Below, in pieces: positions 29,265 through 36,660 of a DNA stretch of 64,000 bases. The translations under genes were made by a program, and so were the position numbers. The notes beneath the pieces were generated by a model. It was given only the letters and a program-made list of their open reading frames with translations, did no database searches and was not told the DNA's origin. Source of the stretch: Spartinivicinus marinus (GTDB lineage: Bacteria; Pseudomonadota; Gammaproteobacteria; Pseudomonadales; Zooshikellaceae); contig NZ_JAPJZK010000002.1 in assembly GCF_026309355.1 (NCBI RefSeq), forward strand, positions 29,485 through 93,484, written 5' to 3'. Every line of letters begins with the position of its first letter. Position 1 is the first letter of the stretch.

Positions 29265-30881
29265 GTGACGGTTTACGTTGAAATTGATATTGCTGAGCTG
29301 GATGTATTGACAAACAAAATCAGTGAGTCGATGGAATATGGTTTGGCGTTAAATAAAGAGCAGGGCCAGCAAGCCTTGGATGCCATATCAACGCTGATCA
29401 ACCTGCATCAGCAATTGCAGAATCAAGATATTACCCTGCATAAGCTACGTAAACAGTTAGGTATTGAAAAGTCCTCGGAAAAGCGCAGTGATGTACTTGG
29501 AAAAAACAACCAAGGAAACACTGGCACTGGCCAACCCCGATCACGGAAGAAAAAAAGCAACCAGTCTACCCCATCAAAGAAGAAGTCAGTTAAACAGCAA
29601 CCCCCAGTAACGATTCACCATCCAATAGCTGGGTTGCAAGCCGGTGAGCGTTGCCCAGAGTGTACATTGGGTAAGCTCTATCACTATGAGCCGGCGCGGT
29701 TGCTTCGTATTACCGGTCACAGTCCCTATACCCGTGAACAACACTTATTTGAGCGATTGCGCTGTAATGCGTGTGGTGTATTTTTTACTGCGGATTTACC
29801 TGAGTCGGTCAACGCCGATGGAAGTGGTGACCAGATGTATGGCTATTCTGCACGCTCACTGATGGCCTTGAATAAGTATTTTGCAGGCTCACCGTTTTAT
29901 CGCCAGCAGAGCTTACAAGACTTATTAGGGGTATCCATCAGTGCCTCTACCATTGCTGATCAATGCAACTACTTAGCCAGTGATTTACAAGCCGTGTTTG
30001 ACATCATGAAAGCGGCGGCAGGAAATGCCATTCATTACCACTTGGATGACACTACTCACCGTATTCTTGACCAGCAGCCAACGATGAAAAAGCGGCATGG
30101 GAGTGACAAGCCAACACTCAGAAGTGGTATTTATACCTCAGGTGTCATTGCCACACTGCCCTCAGGGCAAGAAATCACCCTATTTCAAACCAATATTGGC
30201 CATGCAGGTGAACTCATGGATGAATTGTTGGAAAAGCGTTCACCCGACCAACCACCACCCATTTTAATGAGTGATGCTTTGTCAAATAATAACCCACATG
30301 TGCCGTGCGAAATGATTCGTTCGCTTTGCAATAGCCACGGAAGACGGCAGTTTGTGGATGTTATTCAGCACTTTCCCCAGGAAGTTGATTATGTGTTGGA
30401 ACAATATGGCCACATTTGGACGCATGAGAAACAGACAAAAAAAGACAGCTTGTCACCTAAAGAACGACTGGAATATCACCAACAGCATTCATTGCCTATT
30501 ATGGCCAAGATCCGCGAATGGGGAAGCCAGCTAATACAAAGCGGAAAAGTAGAAAAAAATAGCGGACTAGGCAAAGCCATTGGCTATTTTGAACGCCACT
30601 ATAATGGACTCACTCGATTTTGCACCCATGAAGGTGCCAAGCTGGATAACAATCAAATGGAAGCAACCCTCAAATTAGTGGTACGAGGGCGTAAAAATAG
30701 TTTGTTTTTCAAAACCCAAACAGGTGCCAATGTGGCTGATGTGATTACATCAATGATTGCAACAGCAGCCAGTGCGGGGGTTCATGTGTTTGACTACTTT
30801 AATGCCATTCAGCGAAATCAAGAAGCAGTAAAAGCTAACCCAGAAAATTGGCTACCGTGGAATTTTACGTCAGCTCAATGA
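29265..30881 (+). CDS. tnpC: IS66 transposase TnpC
   Basis: 538 residues. It has an N-terminal coiled-coil region, a basic linker, then a zinc-binding part (CPEC...CNAC near residues 130-170). The DDE catalytic region includes HYHLDDTTHR, MSDALSNNNP and NNQMEATLKLVVRGRKNSLFF. A start at 29265 follows a purine-rich AAGGGGG. It looks intact. Confidence 0.95.
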   Translation: MTVYVEIDIAELDVLTNKISESMEYGLALNKEQGQQALDAISTLINLHQQLQNQDITLHKLRKQLGIEKSSEKRSDVLGKNNQGNTGTGQPRSRKKKSNQSTPSKKKSVKQQPPVTIHHPIAGLQAGERCPECTLGKLYHYEPARLLRITGHSPYTREQHLFERLRCNACGVFFTADLPESVNADGSGDQMYGYSARSLMALNKYFAGSPFYRQQSLQDLLGVSISASTIADQCNYLASDLQAVFDIMKAAAGNAIHYHLDDTTHRILDQQPTMKKRHGSDKPTLRSGIYTSGVIATLPSGQEITLFQTNIGHAGELMDELLEKRSPDQPPPILMSDALSNNNPHVPCEMIRSLCNSHGRRQFVDVIQHFPQEVDYVLEQYGHIWTHEKQTKKDSLSPKERLEYHQQHSLPIMAKIREWGSQLIQSGKVEKNSGLGKAIGYFERHYNGLTRFCTHEGAKLDNNQMEATLKLVVRGRKNSLFFKTQTGANVADVITSMIATAASAGVHVFDYFNAIQRNQEAVKANPENWLPWNFTSAQ

Positions 30882-30948
30882 GCGGGATACTTTGATACTG
30901 ATAAAAAATTATAATTCAAGCTATGGTGTCGTAAGGACACAACCATTG

Positions 30949-31443
30949 AAGAACCTAGTTGCTGCACTGTTCAGACTAGAGAACATCGATACTATAGAGC
31001 ATCTGGCACAAGTCATTGGTACTCTGGTAAAATGGTTAGAGAAGCCAGAGCAATCAAGCCTTAGACAGGCGTTTGTGGCCTGGTTAAAGCAAGGCCCACT
31101 ACAGCAGCTAAGTCATGAGAGTGAGCCCAAAGTAGAGGCATTACAAGACTTACATGAGGTACAGCAGATGCTTTCAAAGCGCGTAGGCCAATGGGTAGAA
31201 CAGTGGAAGTCAGAAGGTGAGAAAACTGGCATTGATAAAGGTATTGAAATCGGTGAGAAAAAGGGCATTGATAAAGGCCGAGTAGAAGGTCAAGTCAATT
31301 CAATTCGTTTTATCCTGCAACATCGGTTTGGCCCACTGCCTACTTGGGTAGACGAAAAGCTATTGCAGGCGGATTCAGCTACATTAAACCGTTGGTTGCT
31401 GAATGCCTACCAAGTTGAACAGCTAGAAAATTTATTTAAGTAA
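30949..31443 (+). pseudogene. Rpn/YhgA-like nuclease gene, 3' part
   Basis: It continues the Rpn frame after the IS66 target duplication (KNLVAALFRLENID...). The C-terminal part has the repeated charged segment GIDKGIEIGEKKGIDKGRVE and ends ...YQVEQLENLFK, typical of the family. Translation could begin inside the IS (30892), but the fragment would lack the nuclease core. Confidence 0.9.
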
Positions 31444-31538
31444 AATAATTTTCTTCTCTGCTGTGTTGGTCAATAATTTAATTTATTGGTCAACACCCTC
31501 AAGTGAAATCAATCAATGTCAACATAACATATTCCAAC

Positions 31539-31982
31539 CTAACTAAGCTTGTTAATTTCACCAGATTTAACTATTGCTAAAGCTTCTTTAAAACCTTCTG
31601 CTGACTCGATATGTCTTAAAGTGCGACGCTTAATGCTTATTTTATAGTCACCTTCACTAAGGCAAATAATTTTCATTTCACTAGCTAACTCATATGGAGT
31701 GATTGCAAAACAATCAAAATTTAGAGGCCAGTCATTTCTTACAACCATCCACTGCCAGAAGCCTAAAGAAAATATAACAAGAGTCGCAAGTAAGTATAGG
31801 CTGCTATTCCAAGCTAAAAATATTGTCGCCAAAAGCCCAACTAGAGCAGTTCCACCCCATAATGTATGCAGTAACTTAGCTAGATATTTTTTATTTTTAG
31901 GAATTTGATATGGAATTAAAAAGTGGCCTATTTCAGCCCCTAGCCATATAGGTTTTAACTCATGGCTACAGTCTAGTTTCAT
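31539..31982 (-). CDS. Hypothetical membrane protein
   Basis: 147 residues with two hydrophobic segments near residues 40-60 and 62-83 (TALVGLLATIFLAW and LYLLATLVIFSLGFW). A charged cytosolic-type tail follows (IKRRTLRHIESAEGFKEAL). I do not recognise the family. It lies at the downstream end of a row of small minus-strand genes at the left border of the ICE-like region. Confidence 0.6.
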   Translation of the reverse strand: MKLDCSHELKPIWLGAEIGHFLIPYQIPKNKKYLAKLLHTLWGGTALVGLLATIFLAWNSSLYLLATLVIFSLGFWQWMVVRNDWPLNFDCFAITPYELASEMKIICLSEGDYKISIKRRTLRHIESAEGFKEALAIVKSGEINKLS

Positions 31983-32047
31983 AGTATCCTTATCCCAATA
32001 CGAGCAATTTAATGAGAGGTAGAAAAAAGTTATTCCAATATTACAAA

Positions 32048-32248
32048 CTATCGCACTGGAGCTGCGCCGATGCGTCTTAAGGCATCAGCAGCTTCGCTAA
32101 TACCAAATAATTCTTCTTTAGGAGACTCCATACCATTAAGCTGAGCAACTGTTGTAGTAGTGTTGTATGCAGAAACTCGCTCACGCCATAAGGCTTGCAG
32201 AGCAGTAACTACTAGATCCCAATCTTCTGTAATATCTTCTATTTTCAT
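32048..32248 (-). CDS. Small hypothetical protein
   Basis: 66 residues, acidic N terminus (MKIEDITEDWDLVVTALQALW) and no membrane segment. It lies 8 bp downstream of the RMF-like gene, so they are probably co-transcribed. No family recognised. Confidence 0.5.
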   Translation of the reverse strand: MKIEDITEDWDLVVTALQALWRERVSAYNTTTTVAQLNGMESPKEELFGISEAADALRRIGAAPVR

Positions 32249-32256
32249 TTTCCAAC

Positions 32257-32454
32257 TTAGTCCTTTTTAAAATCATCAGTAGACCAATCCCAACTATCAC
32301 CGTCGCACTCTTCTGACTGGCTCCAGCCTAAATACCATTCTTCATGCTTCCAGTCTTCTTTTGGGTAAGGATTAGTGTTGTAATGTTTACGTAGATGGTA
32401 CGCTTCGGCACCTTCATCATAGGGCAACCTGTCTTTCCTGCCTGGATCGCTCAC
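32257..32454 (-). CDS. Small RMF-like protein
   Basis: 65 residues. The pattern EGAEAYHLRKHYNTNPYP...W...WYLGW resembles the ribosome modulation factor family (G..A......PY......W..GW), which pairs 70S ribosomes in stationary phase. The tail is unusually acidic and rich in W and D (DGDSWDWSTDD), unlike RMF. The assignment rests on spacing of a few residues only. Such small proteins are common on conjugative elements. Confidence 0.5.
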   Translation of the reverse strand: MSDPGRKDRLPYDEGAEAYHLRKHYNTNPYPKEDWKHEEWYLGWSQSEECDGDSWDWSTDDFKKD

Positions 32455-32502
32455 CTTCCAATGCTCCTGCCTTTTTCCAATACTCCCGACTAATTACTTT
32501 TT

Positions 32503-32700
32503 TCATTTATTTCTAGTATAATGATATCTTACAAAACCAAAAGCAGCTGCAGCAATAGCGGCAAATCCCATTGAATAATACTTCTCCACTGTGTCAGCAC
32601 TAAAAAATATTGCGATACACGCACTAATCATAAAAATACAGCAAATATTTAAAAGTAAAACTATTGAGTCACTATCGCTATTTTCCTTCTTTTCAGACAT
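32503..32700 (-). CDS. Small two-helix membrane protein
   Basis: 65 residues with two hydrophobic helices (LLLNICCIFMISACIAIFF and MGFAAIAAAAFGFV) and charged ends. It lies just downstream of another membrane-protein gene. No family recognised. Confidence 0.5.
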   Translation of the reverse strand: MSEKKENSDSDSIVLLLNICCIFMISACIAIFFSADTVEKYYSMGFAAIAAAAFGFVRYHYTRNK

Positions 32701-32709
32701 CTTCTTACC

Positions 32710-33135
32710 TCAGTTTGGCCATCGCTTGTTGATTAAATAAGCTAAGCCCATCATAGACAGCACACCTAAAGAAATTGGAAGTAAGCTAAACAAACTTGGC
32801 TTACTCCCAAAACCAAATAAATATGAAATCCATGCAAGCCCAATAGAACCCAGAATGGTAACTGTTATAACTAACAGGGTTCTAGGCCAAGCCCCCCAAT
32901 AGTTATCACGAAAATTAGTGAGGAAGTTAGGTTGATAAAGTTCAGCTCTTCCCTTATCTTCTGTACTGATTTGGCTTTTCACTAATTCTATTTGTTCATC
33001 AAGTTCGGCTATTTTTTGTTCTAAATACTCTCTGTAAGGTTGCCCTTTTATAAAAGCATTTAATCTATCCCTAAATATGTATAGCAAAATAGAAACTACT
33101 AAAATTATACAAAATACTAAATATATGTAACTCAT
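32710..33135 (-). CDS. Hypothetical membrane protein with coiled-coil segment
   Basis: 141 residues. An N-terminal helix (IYLVFCIILVVSILLYIF) is followed by a likely coiled coil (YLEQKIAELDEQIELVKSQI) and two more helices near residues 85-135. No family recognised. It sits 9 bp upstream of the small two-helix membrane protein, so the two may work together. Confidence 0.6.
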   Translation of the reverse strand: MSYIYLVFCIILVVSILLYIFRDRLNAFIKGQPYREYLEQKIAELDEQIELVKSQISTEDKGRAELYQPNFLTNFRDNYWGAWPRTLLVITVTILGSIGLAWISYLFGFGSKPSLFSLLPISLGVLSMMGLAYLINKRWPN

Positions 33136-33166
33136 AACAATAATTCACCTATAAGTTATGATCTAA

Positions 33167-33847
33167 CTAAACAGTCGCATTAGAAAAAATTGGCTTTCCA
33201 GTTTTTCTCCACTTAGCTATTAACGAAGGTTTTTTTAATAAAGTGGCAAGTGATGTTACAAGCTCATATTGACTATGATCTTGTTTGGTGTGACGAATAA
33301 CATTATCTGCAATACTTCTCTCTATGAGCAGACTTTCACCAATTTTCATTATCCATGCACTAGCGCCGTTGATTTCATCAGATCCCTGAAACTGTCTTTT
33401 ACAAAATTCTAATGATGTTGAGTGAAAGCCTGCACAGGACATTGGACGTACCGAGTATGTAGAACAGCGGTCATCAATCAACATAGGGCATTCTACGTTT
33501 GTACTAATTCTCTCTTCTTCAGACATGCAGCTCACTGTGCTTGCTGTCTTAATTATCTTTTCTTTGATCCTATTTAGTTGTTTTGGTGTAAACGTGTTGT
33601 GAATATGAAGATATATCGCAACTATCTCATGAGTAAAAGCTGTAACCCTGTAATGGCAGCAATATGAGCAGCCAGGTTTACAATCAAGGTTCGAACGATA
33701 TACTTCTAATTGATCGGTAATTGGAATTAATTGTGCGTTACTAACCTTCTTATATTTTGACAGATCCTTTTGAAAAGCTAAATAACTCTTATGAAATTCA
33801 GCACCTTTCTTTTGTATCTTTTCCTGACTAATGCCTAATCGAGCCAT
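33167..33847 (-). CDS. YkgJ-family cysteine-cluster protein
   Basis: 226 residues. The cysteine pattern CKPGCSYCCHYRV, then CPMLIDDRCSTYSVRPMSC, is typical of the YkgJ/UPF0153 family, thought to bind zinc or iron-sulfur. The C-terminal part is a less conserved extension. It lies 23 bp downstream of the Fic-like gene and probably belongs to the same transcript. The biochemical role of this family is not established. Confidence 0.8.
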   Translation of the reverse strand: MARLGISQEKIQKKGAEFHKSYLAFQKDLSKYKKVSNAQLIPITDQLEVYRSNLDCKPGCSYCCHYRVTAFTHEIVAIYLHIHNTFTPKQLNRIKEKIIKTASTVSCMSEEERISTNVECPMLIDDRCSTYSVRPMSCAGFHSTSLEFCKRQFQGSDEINGASAWIMKIGESLLIERSIADNVIRHTKQDHSQYELVTSLATLLKKPSLIAKWRKTGKPIFSNATV

Positions 33848-33870
33848 TGCTTTTCCCTAGTTAAGTTTGT

Positions 33871-34575
33871 CTAACGATACTTTTCTTCGCACATAATTTT
33901 AACAAGCCGTTCATCTAAACAAGAGCGCATAAACTGATTCATTGGCTCTTGCTCACCAGTTTCATAAAAGCTGAGCATCAGCTGATTAAACTCTAACTGT
34001 CGCTTAGCCGGTAGATTGATGGCAGGATAACCCGCGTTAAGCAAAATACCGTTCATCATGAAACGCCCCATGCGCTTATTCACGTCATAAAAAAACTGAT
34101 TACGTGCCATCGTGAGAAAGACAAAAATCGCTTGGTCAAAAATGTCGTCTATTGACTTGGTGCCTGCCACCATTTTATCGAACAAACAAGGTAACTCGTT
34201 AGCATCTGGAGGCAGATAAACTGTACCAGCTATAGTAACTCCGCCAGAACGAAATTGTCCCCATTCTAGCGCTTCTTCTTTGCCTGCAATACCATGTAGC
34301 TGACAGGCATAATCTGCATTCAATTTGAACGTCCCTTGTTGTATCGAATCAAACAAGTGTCGCCAGGCATTACCTTGGTTTACAGCAATTTGCTGATCAC
34401 TAAGTTTATGACCACCAACAGTGATTCCATCCAAGAGGGTTTGGATCTCTGGCAATGTAAAGTGAATGCCTTCAAGCCCTACTGCATCATGCACAAACAC
34501 CGCAATTTCTCGCTTTGCCAGCATTATAGCCTTGTCTTTATTAGGCTTAATATGCCAGTGTTTATCCGTTGCCAT
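33871..34575 (-). CDS. Fic-like protein lacking the catalytic histidine
   Basis: 234 residues from an ATG with GGAAGA seven bases upstream; an in-frame TTG at 34590 is less likely. The Fic-core alignment gives QFFYDVNKRMGR where HPFxDGNKRxGR is expected. The anion-binding N, K and R are kept, but the catalytic His is Gln and the Gly is Val. Fic proteins normally transfer AMP or phosphate to target proteins through this His. No clear inhibitory [ST]xxxE[GN] motif is seen. It may be inactive, a regulator or a binder, or use other chemistry. It may share a transcript with the YkgJ and recombinase-like genes. Confidence 0.8.
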   Translation of the reverse strand: MATDKHWHIKPNKDKAIMLAKREIAVFVHDAVGLEGIHFTLPEIQTLLDGITVGGHKLSDQQIAVNQGNAWRHLFDSIQQGTFKLNADYACQLHGIAGKEEALEWGQFRSGGVTIAGTVYLPPDANELPCLFDKMVAGTKSIDDIFDQAIFVFLTMARNQFFYDVNKRMGRFMMNGILLNAGYPAINLPAKRQLEFNQLMLSFYETGEQEPMNQFMRSCLDERLVKIMCEEKYR

Positions 34576-34610
34576 ATACTTATCTTCCAAAATTAAACTT
34601 ATTGACTTAT

Positions 34611-35333
34611 CTATCGTAAATGATCAGGCATCTTAACCCGACTAAACAAACTTCCCAGAACAGCTTCAAGCTCACGCTCATGAGGTCTTACTTTATTTTC
34701 AAGGGTGCGCTTTTGCTTAATACCTGTAACTTTCATTAAGTCACTCCAGCCAGCTCCAGCCTCATACATCCCCTTTATAAAACTATCCCTAAAGCTGGCA
34801 GGAGTCGCGCCGTATAAATTTGTTCTAGCTATCATTCTTTTTAATTGTTCATTCATGGACCGGGGTTGATACATTGCAGGCTTTTTCTCTTCCCCTTTTT
34901 TAGGCTTTCTTTTAGTGAGAGCGTATTCAGCGCCTTTATCATTTAAAAAGAACTTGCTGTTAGGGTCCAATCCACGATAGGAATGTAGATTGCTCATTCC
35001 CCATTTCGCTTTAACTCTAAATTCAGTATATTTCTCAAAAAATGGAAGCACATGATCTTCGGTATGGACTTCCCTAGCCTCTTTATTAAAAGAGCGATCC
35101 TCTGGTAACACCCAAATTCTGAAAAAATTGCCATTTGACGCTATTACATCACTAACTGTTACACTAGAAAGTTCCAGTGGTGTTAAACCCCAATAAACAC
35201 CACCCATAATAAGTGCTGTATTTCTGTAGCCTAACGGTGATGCGGAATTTTGTTCGAGTAAAAGATTCACATCCTCTACATCGAAAATACGTTCTAAAGC
35301 CATTTCAAAAAGCTCAATGTTGCCATGTACCAT
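34611..35333 (-). CDS. Tyrosine-recombinase-like (integrase-fold) protein
   Basis: 240 residues. The segment IMGGVYWGLTPLELSSVTVSDVI resembles the catalytic-domain start of tyrosine recombinases (TGLR..EL..L...D). A later part (TPASFRDSFIKGMYEAGAGWSDLMKVTGIKQKRTL) resembles the HxLR box and final helices. The first Arg is replaced (GLTP) and no tyrosine is found in the expected last helix (TLENKVRPHERE). It is either a divergent or an inactive recombinase. It is the first gene of the minus-strand row that includes the Fic-like gene. Confidence 0.55.
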   Translation of the reverse strand: MVHGNIELFEMALERIFDVEDVNLLLEQNSASPLGYRNTALIMGGVYWGLTPLELSSVTVSDVIASNGNFFRIWVLPEDRSFNKEAREVHTEDHVLPFFEKYTEFRVKAKWGMSNLHSYRGLDPNSKFFLNDKGAEYALTKRKPKKGEEKKPAMYQPRSMNEQLKRMIARTNLYGATPASFRDSFIKGMYEAGAGWSDLMKVTGIKQKRTLENKVRPHERELEAVLGSLFSRVKMPDHLR

Positions 35334-35529
35334 TCCACATTATACGCGCTATGAGGTAATAGTATACAGCCTATGTCGATGTGTCAATATGCGTATATTG
35401 CTTTATGGTACAATTAAGGCCAAGAAATGAGGGTTTTGTCGTGTAACTCGCAAGACAGTTAAGACTTCATTGGAATATTGTCAGAGATCGAAGTGTGCGT
35501 AATAAGGTGGCTAAAGCGCTTGATCAGTC

Positions 35530-35550
35530 TAAAGGGGCAAAGCCCCTTTA
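35530..35550 (-). terminator. Hairpin downstream of the FxLYD gene
   Basis: AAAGGGGC, AAA, GCCCCTTT forms a perfect stem 15 bp after the restored stop of the FxLYD-like gene. The T tract is weak, so its strength is uncertain. Confidence 0.5.
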
Positions 35551-35564
35551 ATGATAGGGCATCA

Positions 35565-35898
35565 TCAATCAGTGTATACCGTTACTTCGGATATTTTGTA
35601 TCTTGAAAAAGGCTTTGTAGCTGGGGCTTGAAACTGCCAAGCTTCACCTGGTTCCAAATTACTGATATGGGCAATAGCATTATCAATAACAACCCCCCTG
35701 AGAGTCGTATAATTTGAACTTTATAAAGCCATTTGTTATCTCTTGTTTTGTTACATTTCGTGCAGTGCCGTTGATATAATGCAAGCTTCCCATCTGAGAC
35801 GTATTCAATTTGGACACAGTCAGTTTATTGCTAATTTCAGCATGAGCGGTAGTGATAGTAGAAGCTAACATCAAAGCAAACAATGATTTTTTAACCAT
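35565..35898 (-). pseudogene. Secreted FxLYD-domain protein, frameshifted at a C6/G6 run
   Basis: The first frame begins with a signal peptide (MVKKSLFALMLASTITTAHA) and reaches FKLYDSQGG, then stops. One frame over, the sequence continues as VVIDNAIAHISNLEPGEAW...KISEVTVYTD and stops at 35565-35567. The two parts together make a typical ~110-residue FxLYD protein. The shift lies in the run of six C at 35692-35697. It could be a true mutation, phase variation or a sequencing error. Confidence 0.8.
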
Positions 35899-36037
35899 AT
35901 TTATTCCCTCTTACTTATTTAATACTAATGATGGCTATAAAATTAATTTCAATCATTAATTCTTTATACGTCGATTACTTGTGATACTGATTTAGATTGA
36001 TACTTCAGGAATCAAAATCTTTGGCTGTGACCGAACC

Positions 36038-36259
36038 TCAAACTAGCTGAGAATCAGATGGTTGATACATTAGCTTATACTCACTTTGATTCTTTGGTTT
36101 CAGTACTGCCCCAATCGATTTAGCTTGGGCGCTCAACTGCACTCTCCCCAGACCAAAGCGCTTGTAATACAACTGACTCGCTACATAAGAGACCAGTTTT
36201 GCGGCTAATATGGCTGCAAATAATGTAATGAAGAGAGATTGATCAATTAATTCAAACAT
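36038..36259 (-). CDS. Small membrane-anchored hypothetical protein
   Basis: 73 residues with one hydrophobic helix near residues 8-32 (LFITLFAAILAAKLVSYVA) and a basic, polar tail. No family recognised. It lies downstream of another small membrane protein in the same direction. Confidence 0.5.
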   Translation of the reverse strand: MFELIDQSLFITLFAAILAAKLVSYVASQLYYKRFGLGRVQLSAQAKSIGAVLKPKNQSEYKLMYQPSDSQLV

Positions 36260-36301
36260 AATTTCTTACCTTTCTAACAGGGTAATTAGTTTAAGCTGCG
36301 T

Positions 36302-36529
36302 TTAAGTGCCTACATTTTTACATATATAAGTGGCTATTTTTGGTAGTAAAAATATTGCTAATCCCGCTGCAAAAATCCACTTTGCGCCAATGAGTAATAT
36401 CTCTTCATTGGACAGCCAGGGCCTTGATTCATACATTTCTGGTATAATAATTACACCATATGCAAATCCAGCGAAGGCTATGGAAATATAGCCCAAAAAA
36501 ATCATAGTTTGCTTGAGTATTTTTTCCAT
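36302..36529 (-). CDS. Small two-helix membrane protein
   Basis: 75 residues with helices near residues 8-30 (MIFLGYISIAFAGFAYGVII) and 45-65 (LIGAKWIFAAGLAIFLLP). AAGGATCAATT precedes the start. No family recognised. Confidence 0.5.
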   Translation of the reverse strand: MEKILKQTMIFLGYISIAFAGFAYGVIIIPEMYESRPWLSNEEILLIGAKWIFAAGLAIFLLPKIATYICKNVGT

Positions 36530-36660
36530 AATTGATCCTTGGTAATTGCTGAGAGCTTACAACATCATTAAATACGGTCTTTCGAACGCTCCTACACAAC
36601 AAAAGCGTTATTTTTAAATATTTTTTTCCTACTGCCCTTTTCTATTATTGAAGGAAATGC

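Larger units (their letters stand above)
28397..30940 (+). mobile_element. Complete IS66-family element (about 2.54 kb)
   Basis: The terminal repeats are GTGTCCTTACGACACC on the left and its inverse ending at 30940. The target duplication AACCATTG is seen at 28390-28397 and 30941-30948; its last base overlaps the first G of the left repeat. It carries tnpA, tnpB and tnpC in the standard order, all open, so it may be active. Confidence 0.95.
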
